Below, one piece after another: positions 41,780 through 51,470 of a stretch of DNA of 64,000 nucleotides (positions within the stretch are counted from its first letter, which is position 1; every line of letters begins with the position of its first letter). Below the pieces are notes generated by a model that was given only the letters and a program-made list of their open reading frames with translations, was not told where the DNA came from and ran no database searches. Position numbers and translations under genes: made by a program. The stretch is taken from assembly GCF_013111185.1 (NCBI RefSeq), contig NZ_WVRE01000012.1, forward strand, positions 1 to 64,000, given 5' to 3'. The DNA comes from Ruegeria sp. HKCCD7303. GTDB lineage: Bacteria; Pseudomonadota; Alphaproteobacteria; Rhodobacterales; Rhodobacteraceae.

Positions 41780-43291
41780 GTGCAGGTCGTTTGGTTCAAA
41801 CGGGATTTACGGGTAATTGATCACCCGGCACTGGCGCAAGCGTCCGAGGTCGGAACAGTTCTGCCACTCTATGTGGTTGAGCCTGAGCTTTGGCAGCAAC
41901 CCGACGCGTCAACACGGCATTGGAACTTTGTTGCTGAGACAATCGCGGGACTGCGAAAAGACCTTGGGGAACTTGGCCAGCCTCTTGTTGTGCGCACCGG
42001 GCAAATTGTGTCGGTCCTATCCGAGTTGAAGGATCGTGGTCTAGTCGACGTACTTTGGTCACACGAGGAAACAGGAAATAACTGGACGTATCAGCGGGAC
42101 CGTCAGGTCGCGGCATGGTGCAGGGATCATGGTGTGCAGTGGCACGAAGTGCAGAACCACGGCGTTTTTCGCAGGCTCAAGTCTCGCGACGGCTGGGCGG
42201 AAGGTTGGGACAAGTTTATGGCATTGCCCGTTTCGTCACCAGTTGCGCTAGAGCCTATCGACATAGAACCGGGGTATATTCCCACGGCGCGCGATCTCGG
42301 CTTGCGGGATGATCTGTGCGTTGGTCGTCAGGTCGGGGGACGAGCTGCGGGTTTGGAACGGCTGAACAGTTTTCTGACCCGCCGTGGCAAAAGATACCAA
42401 CGCCAAATGTCCAGCCCCTTGGCGGGGGCCGTCGCGTGTTCGCGGCTGTCGCCCCACTTGGCTTGGGGCGCGCTTTCGATGCGCGAGGTATCGCAAGCGA
42501 CTGAAAGGCAAAGACGCAGATTGCCGCCGCAAGCAAAGGACTGGCGCAAATCGCTTCGCTCGTTCTCGGGCCGATTGCATTGGCATTGCCATTTCATTCA
42601 GAAACTCGAGGATGAGCCTCGAATTGAGTTTGAAAATCTGCATCGGCTCTACGACGGGCTTCGACCAAAAGCGCCAGATGGCGCGCTTTTGGCTGCTTGG
42701 TCCAAAGGCGAAACGGGATATCCGTTTTTGGACGCATGCATGCGGTCGTTGCAAGCAACGGGGTGGCTCAATTTTCGGATGCGCGCAATGGTGATGGCGA
42801 CTGCGAGCTATCATCTTTGGCTGGATTGGAGAGCCCCTGGTCAGCATTTGGCGCGCATGTTTACCGACTATGAGCCGGGCATTCACTGGAACCAGGTGCA
42901 AATGCAATCAGGCACCACCGGCATCAATACCGTGCGCATCTATAATCCAGTTAAGCAGGGATATGATCAGGATCCAGAAGGGGTGTTCATTCGGACATGG
43001 GTGCCGGAACTGGCCGATATTTCGGATCGGCACATCCACGAACCCTGGAAAGCCCCGGACGGGAAACACGTCATCGGAGCGCATTATCCAGAGCGTATTT
43101 TTGACCATCTCGCAGCAGCCAAAGCCGCGCGCGAGCGGGTGTGGGGCGTCCGCCGGAGTGCGGTGTTTCGCTCGGAAGCGCGCGACATCGCGACAAAACA
43201 CGCGAGCCGAAAGACCAGACGGACTGCGCGCAAAGATGCGCGGTCGTCTCAAGATCAAGAGCAACTCGGCCTGCCTTTGGGGGACAAATGA
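41780..43291 (+). CDS. cryptochrome/DNA photolyase family protein
   Basis: A 503-residue flavoprotein starting at GTG 41780 behind GGAGG (4 nt). The N-terminal alpha/beta domain begins [16 protein letters not shown]. The C-terminal FAD domain has [54 protein letters not shown] and the [23 protein letters not shown]-binding segment. It repairs UV lesions or senses blue light; the pattern places it among bacterial cryptochrome/photolyase proteins. The C-terminal 60 residues are basic. Its stop overlaps the next ATG (ATGA). Confidence 0.88.
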   Translation: MQVVWFKRDLRVIDHPALAQASEVGTVLPLYVVEPELWQQPDASTRHWNFVAETIAGLRKDLGELGQPLVVRTGQIVSVLSELKDRGLVDVLWSHEETGNNWTYQRDRQVAAWCRDHGVQWHEVQNHGVFRRLKSRDGWAEGWDKFMALPVSSPVALEPIDIEPGYIPTARDLGLRDDLCVGRQVGGRAAGLERLNSFLTRRGKRYQRQMSSPLAGAVACSRLSPHLAWGALSMREVSQATERQRRRLPPQAKDWRKSLRSFSGRLHWHCHFIQKLEDEPRIEFENLHRLYDGLRPKAPDGALLAAWSKGETGYPFLDACMRSLQATGWLNFRMRAMVMATASYHLWLDWRAPGQHLARMFTDYEPGIHWNQVQMQSGTTGINTVRIYNPVKQGYDQDPEGVFIRTWVPELADISDRHIHEPWKAPDGKHVIGAHYPERIFDHLAAAKAARERVWGVRRSAVFRSEARDIATKHASRKTRRTARKDARSSQDQEQLGLPLGDK

Positions 43292-43428
43292 TGAGGATGC
43301 GGAAGAAAGCCGATTTGCCCCAGAAAATCTGCCCGGTCTGCCAGCGCCCTTTCACCTGGCGCAAGAAATGGGAAAACGTTTGGGATCAAGTGAAATACTG
43401 CTCGAAGAAATGCAGGTCGGCCGCATGA
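43288..43428 (+). CDS. DUF2256 small zinc-ribbon-like protein
   Basis: A 46-residue protein with the family pattern [16 protein letters not shown] and KYCSKKCR, four cysteines that fit a zinc site. The ATG overlaps the stop of the cryptochrome gene and its own stop overlaps the next ATG, so all three are translationally coupled. DUF2256 genes are known as frequent neighbours of photolyase genes, but no function has been shown. A DNA- or RNA-binding helper is one possible reading. Confidence 0.88.
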   Translation: MMRMRKKADLPQKICPVCQRPFTWRKKWENVWDQVKYCSKKCRSAA

Positions 43429-44669
43429 CCGAGATTTTTCCCGAACTTGCAGAAGCGAAAGAGACGTTCAGTTTCAAGCCCACACGAACCCATGGCCTTA
43501 AAAGGTTGAAGCAGTTCGTGGGACGCGCCGGTCGCCATTATGCGGGTAAGCGGAACTACGATTTTGGGACCGATCAGCGCAGCAATGTATCGGGTTTGTC
43601 ACCTTGGCTGCGCCACCGTTTGATAACGGAACAAGAGCTACTGGCAACTGTACTAGCGTCCCGTAATTCCGACGCGGCGGAGAAGTTCGTACAAGAAGTG
43701 TTCTGGCGCACATACTTCAAGGGCTGGCTGGAACAGCGGCCCAGCGTCTGGGCACAGTATCAGCGGGATCTGTTGAACGCTTGTGAGAGGCTGGCAAATG
43801 ATGCGGGTCTGGACAACCGTTTCAACGATGCAGTGAATGGCAATACCGGCATCGACTGTTTCGATCATTGGGCACGGGAACTGGTGACGACCGGCTACCT
43901 TCATAACCATGCGCGAATGTGGTTTGCATCCATCTGGATTTTTACACTCCGCATACCCTGGCAGCTTGGCGCGGATTTCTTTTTGCGGCATTTGCTGGAT
44001 GGCGATCCCGCGTCGAACACGCTGAGTTGGCGATGGGTTGGCGGATTGCACACGAAAGGCAAAACCTACCTCGCGCGTCCGGACAATATTGCCAAATACA
44101 CCGACGGACAGTTTCAACCAAAAGGCCTCGCCAAATTCGCGGAACCTCTGACCGAGACAGCAGAACACCCGTTCATTCCGCTTCTGATGCCGCAAAAGCC
44201 CCCAGAGGGCCCTTACCTTATGCTTTTGACCGAGGATGATCTGACAGGTGAATGCGTAATGCCGGCATCGCCTGCTGCCGCGATTGGACTTTTGGCGACG
44301 CATGGCCGGTCTCCGAACCCGATTGCAGGCGCCGTAACGGATTTTGCCGAAGGCGCGATGAACAGCGCCCTGGAACCTCACGGAAAGCGCCTGCAATCCG
44401 CCGAGGATTGGAGTGGTCGGTTGATCGAGGCAGCACGGAATGCCGGTGTCAAAACCATTGCGACAGCCTATGCGCCTGTCGGTCCCACTCGGTCACGATT
44501 GGATCGTGCGGAACCCCTATTGAGGGACGCTGGTCTGTCTTTGAACCGGATAATACGACCTTACGACGCTGTGACATGGACTCATGCAAAGGCCGGATTC
44601 TTTGGTCTTCGAAAGAAGATCCCGTCGATTCTGGGCCAATTGAACCTGGCCAGCCAATTAAGGCCATAG
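43425..44669 (+). CDS. photolyase FAD-domain protein with a C-terminal alpha/beta-like domain
   Basis: A 414-residue protein starting at ATG 43425 (overlap ATGA with the DUF2256 gene). It lacks an N-terminal alpha/beta domain and begins directly with the photolyase FAD domain: [91 protein letters not shown] and [20 protein letters not shown]. From about residue 250 follow 160 residues with alternating strands and helices ([20 protein letters not shown]) that look like a relocated alpha/beta domain. The repair or sensory role is not known. Confidence 0.82.
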   Translation: MTEIFPELAEAKETFSFKPTRTHGLKRLKQFVGRAGRHYAGKRNYDFGTDQRSNVSGLSPWLRHRLITEQELLATVLASRNSDAAEKFVQEVFWRTYFKGWLEQRPSVWAQYQRDLLNACERLANDAGLDNRFNDAVNGNTGIDCFDHWARELVTTGYLHNHARMWFASIWIFTLRIPWQLGADFFLRHLLDGDPASNTLSWRWVGGLHTKGKTYLARPDNIAKYTDGQFQPKGLAKFAEPLTETAEHPFIPLLMPQKPPEGPYLMLLTEDDLTGECVMPASPAAAIGLLATHGRSPNPIAGAVTDFAEGAMNSALEPHGKRLQSAEDWSGRLIEAARNAGVKTIATAYAPVGPTRSRLDRAEPLLRDAGLSLNRIIRPYDAVTWTHAKAGFFGLRKKIPSILGQLNLASQLRP

Positions 44670-44672
44670 CCC

Positions 44673-46166
44673 GTGTCCACTGCCGCTCTTCTGCTTCCCA
44701 ATCAATTGTTTGCGCAACACCCGGGTCTGGTCGCCCGCCCAGACACTGTTGTTCTTTTTGAAGACCCGCTGTTTTTTGGCGATGCGTGTTATCCGGCCAA
44801 GATGCACAAGCAAAAGCTGTGGTTGCACCGTGCCTCTATGGCGCGCTATCGCGATAGCTTGGTCGCCAGAGGATTTGATGCAGCGATTTGGCCCTTTGAG
44901 CGGCAATCGGGAGCATGCCTGCGCCTGTTTCAAAGTCTGCGTGACCGCAGTGTCAGCAGAATAGTCATGGCTGATCCGGTAGACTTCATTGCAGAAAAAC
45001 GCTTACGGGCAGCGGCTGGCAAAACCAATATCACGCTCGATATCCTGCCATCGCCCGGCTTTTTGAACACTCAAGCCGACAATCTGGATTGGTCTGCCAG
45101 TCGCAAACGCTGGTTCATGGCAGAGTTCTACAAAAGTCAACGCCGCCGCTTGAATGTTTTGATGGACGGCGATCAACCAACTGGCGGACAATGGAGCTTT
45201 GACGAGGAAAACCGCAAAAAAGTGCCCAAGGCGCTGTTGGGCAGCCTGCCTTGGATCGATTGGCCCGCCCATGACGCCGTTGATGAAGCCGCAAAAGCAA
45301 GTGTTCTTGCTGAGTTTCCAGATGCACTGGGCAGCTTGGATAGGTTGTATTATCCGACATCGCACAAAGCTGCGTCCGATTGGCTGGCACAGTTTCTGGA
45401 ACGGCGGTTCAATCACTTTGGCGACTATGAAGATGCCATTGTTGAGGGCGAAAACTGGCTGTGGCATGCCGTTCTCACACCTGCTTTGAACATTGGGTTG
45501 CTGACACCAAGACAAGTTTTGGATGCTGCCTTGGCGCATGCGGATCGCAAGGGCATTCCCCTGAATTCGGTAGAAGGTTTTATCCGCCAGATCATTGGCT
45601 GGCGTGAGTTTATGCGCGCGACCTATGAAAGCCTGGGTGTGCCGATGCGTACGACAAATCATTGGGGTCATCACCGCGCCATACCCCGCGCATTCTACGA
45701 CGGAACCACTGGCATTGATCCGCTAGACGACACAATCAAAAGGGTGCTTGAGACAGGGTATTGCCACCATATTGAACGTCTCATGGTTCTGGGCGGTTTC
45801 ATGTTTCTGTGCGAGATTGATCCGGACGATGTCTATCGCTGGTTTATGGAAATGTTCGTCGACAGCTATGATTGGGTTATGGTTCCCAATGCCTACGCGA
45901 TGAGCCAGCATGCCGATGGCGGGTTGATCACCACCAAACCGTACTTTTCGGGTTCAAACTATGTTCGCAAAATGAGCCATTGGGGCAAGGGGCCCTGGGC
46001 CGATATATGGGACGGTCTATATTGGCGCTTTATCCTGAAACACAGCGATATACTGGCTGGCAATCCCCGCTGGGCGATGATGTGCCGTACGGCTGAGCGC
46101 ATGTCGCCAGAGGTCAAAACCAAGCATGTATCGACGGCTGAAGCCTTTCTGGGACGGATGGAATGA
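44673..46166 (+). CDS. PhrB-like cryptochrome/photolyase with altered iron-sulfur region
   Basis: A 497-residue protein of the FeS-BCP/PhrB branch, (6-4) photolyase-like. It opens with ALLLPNQLFAQHP, then the FAD domain: FIRQIIGWREFMRATYESLG, CHHIERLMVLGGFMFLCEID, YDWVMVPNAYAMSQHADGGL. In PhrB three of four cluster cysteines follow NYVRKMS; here that stretch reads HWGKGPWADIWDGLYWRF with no cysteine. Nearby cysteines are Cys364, Cys380 and Cys471. So an iron-sulfur cluster is doubtful. It starts 3 nt after the previous gene. Confidence 0.88.
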   Translation: MSTAALLLPNQLFAQHPGLVARPDTVVLFEDPLFFGDACYPAKMHKQKLWLHRASMARYRDSLVARGFDAAIWPFERQSGACLRLFQSLRDRSVSRIVMADPVDFIAEKRLRAAAGKTNITLDILPSPGFLNTQADNLDWSASRKRWFMAEFYKSQRRRLNVLMDGDQPTGGQWSFDEENRKKVPKALLGSLPWIDWPAHDAVDEAAKASVLAEFPDALGSLDRLYYPTSHKAASDWLAQFLERRFNHFGDYEDAIVEGENWLWHAVLTPALNIGLLTPRQVLDAALAHADRKGIPLNSVEGFIRQIIGWREFMRATYESLGVPMRTTNHWGHHRAIPRAFYDGTTGIDPLDDTIKRVLETGYCHHIERLMVLGGFMFLCEIDPDDVYRWFMEMFVDSYDWVMVPNAYAMSQHADGGLITTKPYFSGSNYVRKMSHWGKGPWADIWDGLYWRFILKHSDILAGNPRWAMMCRTAERMSPEVKTKHVSTAEAFLGRME

Positions 46167-46187
46167 GCATGAACTCTATAGTGGCGC

Positions 46188-46733
46188 ATGACGGATATTG
46201 AGGTCGCATCCAGTGATCAGCTTTGAGACTGGCTAAGCACGCATTTTGCCCAGCGTGAGAGCGTCCGACTGATCACGTGGAAGGCCGCACATCCACAGAA
46301 ATATGTCAGTCGGGACGAGGTACTGGATGCGCTTATTGCGCATGGTTGGATTGATGGAAGACGATTTACAGTCGACAAAGACCGGACGGCGCAACTTATC
46401 AGCCCGCGAAAACAACAAGCGTGGTCTAAAAGTTACAAGGACAGAGCAGAGCGCCTCAGGCAAAACGGCTTAATGCACCCCGCAGGAGAGGCTTCTATAC
46501 AAGCCAGTAAAGCGTTCGGGCTTTGGAATTTTTTTGACGACGTCGATGCCCTGATCGTTCCAGATGATTTATCAGTTGAATTGGACCTAGATAAATGGGA
46601 GCAATTGCCCCCGTCTTACCGACGCAACGTCCTGCGGTGGATTAAGGTCGCAAAGAACCCAACAACGCGCCAAAGGCGGATCAATAAGACGGTCGCAACC
46701 ACGCACGCTGGTGAAAGAATGCAGCAAATGTAG
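46188..46733 (+). pseudogene. YdeI/OmpD-associated-family gene interrupted by TGA
   Basis: A 181-codon frame beginning ATG 46188 has an in-frame TGA at 46224-46226, in the place where the family has Trp (DQL-stop-DWLSTHFAQ). Without it the protein reads through YdeI-like motifs: LIAHGWIDGRRFTVDKDR, ISPRKQQAWSKSYKDRAERL, LPPSYRRNVLRWIKVAKNP and TRQRRINKTV. No good start lies just after the stop; the first in-frame ATG is 46473, which would lose half the domain. Either a recent nonsense mutation or a sequencing error; recoding is unlikely. Confidence 0.8.
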
Positions 46734-47330
46734 CGCCGTCAGGTCTGTTCTGGGTTCCCAATCGGAGCTTGAGCTTTCGTATCGAAACGGAGCAATGCAG
46801 CCAAAATTATGGTTTAGATCAGCCGCCTCGGAAGTCGCCGTTTGCTTACGCAATGTACTTTCGTATTTGCAGAACCACAGTCCAAGTTCGAAGCCTACTC
46901 ACCTGGAGGCTTGGCGGAGATGTCAATCATAGAAGTGGACGTTGGTCGCGATGATGCGTTCGTCGGCTTGCGTCATGTTTTCTGAGTCTTGGCAGCGTTT
47001 GTTCTAGCACCCGTTTTCGTGGCGGCTTTCACAAAGCCTACCCGATTTAGCAAGAAAATTGATTGAAAATGAATGATGACGACACGGCAAATTTATGTGT
47101 TTACAATCGAGCAATAGTGAAAGTTCATTTCGCATTGCGACGTCTAAGAGAGGCTTATGAGTTTGTCATCAGCGTCTCTTTTGGTTGGCGAAATCCAGGT
47201 TTCACCAGATACCACGTCCGAAAAAACGAGCTGCGTGAGCCGGCCTGATGGATTTTGGCCTTATCTGCTGCGCGGAGCTGGTCCTTCGTATTCACTGCTA
47301 GTCAGGTAATTTCAGGTTGGAGGGTACGAC
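46734..47330. other. 597-nt intergenic stretch, no gene supported
   Basis: Frames at 46711-46932 and 47063-47248 have no recognisable domain and no ribosome-binding site. The region must hold the promoter of the SLC13 gene. Confidence 0.4.
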
Positions 47331-49220
47331 ATGGAATTACCAACACTGACCTACGAAATGATAGCCGTACTGAGTCTATTGTCTTTTACGGTCTTTCTTT
47401 TTGTTACCGAGATTATACGGATCGATGTTGCAGCAATTCTTGTAATGGTACTGCTTGGCGCACTGAGCTATCTGCCGGGGCTAGGTAATCTAGCCGATAT
47501 CTCCAAGCTCTTTGAAGGTTTTTCCTCGAACGCCGTGATGTCCATCATCGCAGTAATGGTAATTGGGGCTGGGCTTGATAAGACTGGACTGATGTCAAAG
47601 GTCGCGGCCTTGATCCTCAAGAATGGTGGCACGACTGAGGCTCGGATAATTCCCATAATATCAACAACGGTTGGTTTCATAAGCTCCTTCATGCAGAACG
47701 TTGGAGCTGCTGCGCTTTTTCTGCCTGTTGTTAGCCGCATCTCGGCACGTACGGAAATCCCGATGAGTAGGTTGCTGATGCCCATGGGGTTTTGCGCAAT
47801 ACTGGGTGGTACGATCACCTTAGTCGGGTCGTCGCCTCTTATCCTGTTGAATGACCTGATTGTATCGGCAAATTCATCCCTTCCGGCTGACCAACAAATG
47901 GAGACATTTGGGTTGTTTTCAGTCACGCCTATCGGTTTGATGCTGGTGCTGACGGGGGTGCTTTACTTTGTGCTTTTTGGTCGTTGGGTCCTTCCAGCGC
48001 AGCGGGAGCGTGGAGAAGACGCAAGCTCGGCTCGGTCCATGCAGACCTATGTCGAAAACACCTACGGGCTTAGGGCCGATATGTTCGAAATACGTGTCCC
48101 TGAAGGCTCGATCATCATCGGGCAAACGCTTGCGGATTTAATGGTCGCCCATAACATGTACATTCTTGGCACATCCTATCGCGGCCACAAGGTCATCGCG
48201 CCGATGGCTGATACCAAGATCGAAGCGCCAGCGCGGCTTGCAGTACTTGGCCTGCGCCGGGTGGTTGCGCAACAGTTCGCTGAGCCTTACGGCTTAGAGA
48301 TACTTCCCCAACTAGATGTCTTTGCGGATGATTTCGCCGCGACCCAATCGGGCGTGGCTGAGGTTGTTATCCCGCCCGGTTCATCGGTTATTGGCCAAAC
48401 TCCGATTGATCTGCGCCTGCGTCAGACACACGGTTTGTCTTTGTTAGCCATTCAGCGTGGTGAAGAAACACTGAGCCACGTTGAAACCGAAGATCATGCT
48501 GCAACGCATATCGGGCAAGTCCCTTTGCAGTCCGGTGATACGTGTGTGGTTCACGTGCAGTGGGACCGCCTGACACGGTTGAAGTCGGACAGGGATTTTG
48601 TCGTTGTAACTTCGGATTTTCCCCAGGAAGAGCTACGGCCACACAAGGTCGGATGGGCGCTCGCCTTCTTCCTAATAGCGTTAAGCTTAATTCTGTTCTC
48701 TGATCTGCGCTTGTCATTGTGCCTGTTGATCGGCGCTATTGGGATGGTATTGAGCCGGGTGCTCTCGATTGACGAAGCCTACGAGTCGATTAGTTGGAGT
48801 ACAGTTTTTCTACTCGCTTCGCTGATCCCGTTGGGCCAGGCAGTTCAAAACACCGGCACAGCGGATTGGATTGCAGCGCATGTGTTGGCCCTCCTTCAAG
48901 GGTGGCCGATATGGTCGCTGCAAGCAGGAATCGCCGTTTTGGCAACGGCGTTTACGCTGGTCATGTCCAACGTAGGTGCAACTGTTCTGCTGGTGCCGCT
49001 AGCAGTTTCTATTGCCGTATCGGCGGGTGGTAACCCGGCTGTATTTGCTCTCACCGTGGCAATTTCAACGTCCAACTCGTTTTTGATCCCAACACACCAA
49101 GTGAACGCGTTGATCATGGGTCCAGCAGGCTACCGGGTGGTCGATTTCGTTCGCTCAGGTGGAATCATGACCCTCCTTTTCTTGGTTGTCTCAATGACCG
49201 GGCTTGCCCTTTTCTTCTGA
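47331..49220 (+). CDS. SLC13-family permease with two TrkA-C domains
   Basis: A 629-residue membrane protein. Helices flank a central cytosolic part of about 200 residues (residues 230-410) with two RCK_C/TrkA-C-like domains (FEIRVPEGSIIIGQTLADL and VVIPPGSSVIGQTPIDLRLR). The transporter part has the ArsB/NhaD/SLC13 signatures SSFMQNVGAAALFLPVV, GGTITLVGSSPLILLNDL and SNVGATVLLVPLAVS with SNSFLIPTHQVNALIMGPAG. Such proteins move sulfate or other anions with sodium; the substrate is not clear. GGAGGG precedes the start. A CCGCC-TCTC-GGCGG hairpin follows. Confidence 0.85.
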   Translation: MELPTLTYEMIAVLSLLSFTVFLFVTEIIRIDVAAILVMVLLGALSYLPGLGNLADISKLFEGFSSNAVMSIIAVMVIGAGLDKTGLMSKVAALILKNGGTTEARIIPIISTTVGFISSFMQNVGAAALFLPVVSRISARTEIPMSRLLMPMGFCAILGGTITLVGSSPLILLNDLIVSANSSLPADQQMETFGLFSVTPIGLMLVLTGVLYFVLFGRWVLPAQRERGEDASSARSMQTYVENTYGLRADMFEIRVPEGSIIIGQTLADLMVAHNMYILGTSYRGHKVIAPMADTKIEAPARLAVLGLRRVVAQQFAEPYGLEILPQLDVFADDFAATQSGVAEVVIPPGSSVIGQTPIDLRLRQTHGLSLLAIQRGEETLSHVETEDHAATHIGQVPLQSGDTCVVHVQWDRLTRLKSDRDFVVVTSDFPQEELRPHKVGWALAFFLIALSLILFSDLRLSLCLLIGAIGMVLSRVLSIDEAYESISWSTVFLLASLIPLGQAVQNTGTADWIAAHVLALLQGWPIWSLQAGIAVLATAFTLVMSNVGATVLLVPLAVSIAVSAGGNPAVFALTVAISTSNSFLIPTHQVNALIMGPAGYRVVDFVRSGGIMTLLFLVVSMTGLALFF

Positions 49221-49221
49221 G

Positions 49222-49235
49222 CCGCCTCTCGGCGG
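49222..49235 (+). terminator. short hairpin after the SLC13 gene
   Basis: CCGCC-TCTC-GGCGG begins 1 nt after the stop, a perfect 5-bp stem with a tetraloop and no U-run. A weak terminator at best. Confidence 0.35.
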
Positions 49236-49476
49236 TCCGAACAGATCTGCTCTGCTTCAACTCAGGCGAACTCATAAATGAGGTTTTTGAGACCAAACTT
49301 TAGTGTTGGAGCAGAAGATACGAGACCTTCGCAATGAGTACGTTTGCTGCGATGGAGCGAAGAAAAGCGTCGAACTCATACAATCATGAAGTCGATATAC
49401 GCGGGAACTGGACCGATTTTGTTTTATCGATCATTGTTACTTTGCCAAGACCGTCGACATTCTTGGAGAGTTCACT

Positions 49477-50382
49477 ATGAAGTTCCTTCGTACACCGGAC
49501 CATCGGTTTGACGGGTTGCCAGATTTCACATTTGGCCCACACTATCTTGATGTGGATGATACCGAAGACGGTCGTCTCCGAATGCACTATTTGGACGAGG
49601 GGCCGACACAGGCACCGCCAGTATTGTTGATGCATGGAGAGCCAACCTGGTGCTTCTTGTATCGGCGCATGATTCCGTTATTCAAAGATGCGGGCCATCG
49701 AGTTCTGGCTCCTGATTTGATTGGGTTTGGACGGTCGGACAAGCCAACTGAGCGATCCGATTACACCTACCAACGCCACGTAGACTGGATGTCCGAGTGG
49801 TTGCGGAAAGTTGACCTGACGGGCATCACATTGGTTTGCCAGGACTGGGGCGGCCTCATAGGCTTGCGGTTGGTTGCGCGTATGCCCGAGCGGTTCTCAC
49901 GTGTGGTTGTGGCGAACACGGCCTTGCCCACTGGTGACACACCCTTGGGCGAGGCATTTCTTTCATGGCGGGAATACTCACAATCTGTGCCTGAATTTAA
50001 TTCGGGCCGGATCGTATTCGGCGGCACAACATCCAAGATTTCCGACGAAGAGGTTGCAGCCTACAACGCACCGTTCCCGGATTCACGCTATTTGGCAGGC
50101 GCTCGGCAGTTTCCAATGTTGGTGCCCGACAAACCCGACAACCCAGCTTCTGAAGCCAACCGAGCCGCATGGGAAACCCTCAAGACTCTGAACACTCCGT
50201 TTCTGACTGTTTTTGGAGAAGACGATAGGGTCATGGCAGGAGTAGACAAAATGTTCCAAAAGTCGATCCCTGGGGCATCTGGTCAAAATCATATCGTTGT
50301 GCCTAAAGCGGGGCATTTCATTCAAGAAGATGCTGGCACAGAGCTAGCACACGCGACCTTGAGATTCATTGAGCAAACCTAG
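49477..50382 (+). CDS. haloalkane dehalogenase, subfamily I type
   Basis: A 301-residue alpha/beta hydrolase. HGEPTWCFLYRRMIP is the oxyanion-hole motif. The nucleophile is in VCQDWGGLIGL (Asp123) with the halide-binding Trp124 next to it. A second Trp in FLSWREY matches the cap-domain halide ligand of DhlA. The acid is in VFGEDDRVMAG and the base in AGHFIQED. This is the full set for hydrolysing carbon-halogen bonds to alcohol and halide. RBS: GGAGAG about 8 nt before the ATG. It stands alone. Confidence 0.88.
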   Translation: MKFLRTPDHRFDGLPDFTFGPHYLDVDDTEDGRLRMHYLDEGPTQAPPVLLMHGEPTWCFLYRRMIPLFKDAGHRVLAPDLIGFGRSDKPTERSDYTYQRHVDWMSEWLRKVDLTGITLVCQDWGGLIGLRLVARMPERFSRVVVANTALPTGDTPLGEAFLSWREYSQSVPEFNSGRIVFGGTTSKISDEEVAAYNAPFPDSRYLAGARQFPMLVPDKPDNPASEANRAAWETLKTLNTPFLTVFGEDDRVMAGVDKMFQKSIPGASGQNHIVVPKAGHFIQEDAGTELAHATLRFIEQT

Positions 50383-50580
50383 CGGCTATCAGTTGCTGCA
50401 ATCCGTCGGAATGGTCGCCTTTGAAAGATGTTCGACTTTGCAACAGTTCCCGTCCAAAAAGGCTGCTGCTGATGGTTCTTCTGAACCACGCCTTAGAGGT
50501 TCCTCTTCGAATAATTTGATAGGACAGGCTTGAACGGCGCAGCCAATCGCAGAAGCGATTTTATGTCTTCCCTTGCGGCC

Positions 50581-51243
50581 TCAACTCACACCAAATTTGC
50601 GGCGCATATGCTCAGCTAAGGCCGTTACGCGACGTGGTTGGGCTCGGCTAGGCGGGAACATCATTTGCAAAGGTTTCGGCGGCGGGAGGAAGTCGCGCAA
50701 GACAGAAACAAGTCTGCCAGATCGAACATCGTCGCCGACATCCAGCTCCGACTTCAATACGACCCCATGGCCTGCAATCGCCCAATCGCGGATGAGTGAA
50801 CCATCATTGACTATTCGATTTCCTTTTACTGATACGCGCTGGGCATTTGGTCCTGATCCAAACTCCCAAACGTTGTCGATCATGTCGCCAAACCTCATGA
50901 CCAAGCAGTTGTAGTTTAATAGATCTTCTGGTTTTTCAGGCGTTCCAAATGAGGTTAGGTAACTAGGGGATGCACATACGAACCGTTGGTAGCTTCCTAG
51001 ATTTCGCAATCTGAACGAGCTGTCTGTGATGTTGCCGAAGCGAACGGCGAGGTCAAAACCCTGGCCTACAAGGTCGACGTAGCCGTCTGAGAGGGACAGT
51101 TCGATTGAGATGGCAGGGTTCTCTTGGGTGAATTCGGCAATAACCTTGGAAACAATGCTCCGTCCCAAGTCAATCGGCGCGCTTATTCTGCATTGCCATC
51201 GAATCTGGCCCGATGGTCTCGAGTACGCAGGGATCGATATCAT
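50581..51243 (-). pseudogene. LysR-type regulator lacking its DNA-binding domain
   Basis: Only the effector-binding domain remains: RISAPIDLGRSIVSKVIAEF, SDGYVDLVGQGFDLAVRFGN, ASPSYLTSFGTPEKPEDLLN, ending in HMRRKFGV. A normal LysR protein would have about 85 more residues with the helix-turn-helix ahead of this. The frame instead starts with nine residues that come from the antisense of an unrelated fragment. The break is near 51195-51225. As it stands it cannot bind DNA and is best taken as a remnant. Confidence 0.8.
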
Positions 51244-51334
51244 TCGCCTGGATGCTGAAGGAAAGGTTGTCGAGCACTGGGATGTTCTTCAGGAAGTTCC
51301 AGCAAACAGTGAGAATGACAATGGCATGTTTTGA
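51215..51334 (+). pseudogene. C-terminal fragment of an NTF2/SnoaL-like protein
   Basis: The plus strand reads YAGIDIIRLDAEGKVVEHWD followed by VLQEVPANSENDNGMF and a stop. This matches the C-terminal strand pair of SnoaL-like/NTF2-fold proteins. The N-terminal two thirds are absent: upstream sequence belongs to the LysR remnant on the other strand. The two broken genes meet head to head, the mark of one recombination event. Confidence 0.75.
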
Positions 51335-51470
51335 CGTAATCCTTAGGACAGCGGTGCATGGAACTTCGAAAGGTCTTGTCGGCTGAACCACGAAAGCTTA
51401 AGGGCATAAGTCTGATCCAAGAAACCCGTCGAAGCGTATCTATCAAGAACCTTTAAGCAAGGAGATAAAT

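Noticed and set aside
42870..43424. N-terminal extension of the FAD-domain photolyase frame
   Set aside because: It is the other-frame shadow of the cryptochrome gene; the coupled ATG at 43425 is the natural start.
47063..47248. 61-codon frame before the SLC13 gene
   Set aside because: No supporting signal; the neighbouring sequence looks like ordinary intergenic DNA.
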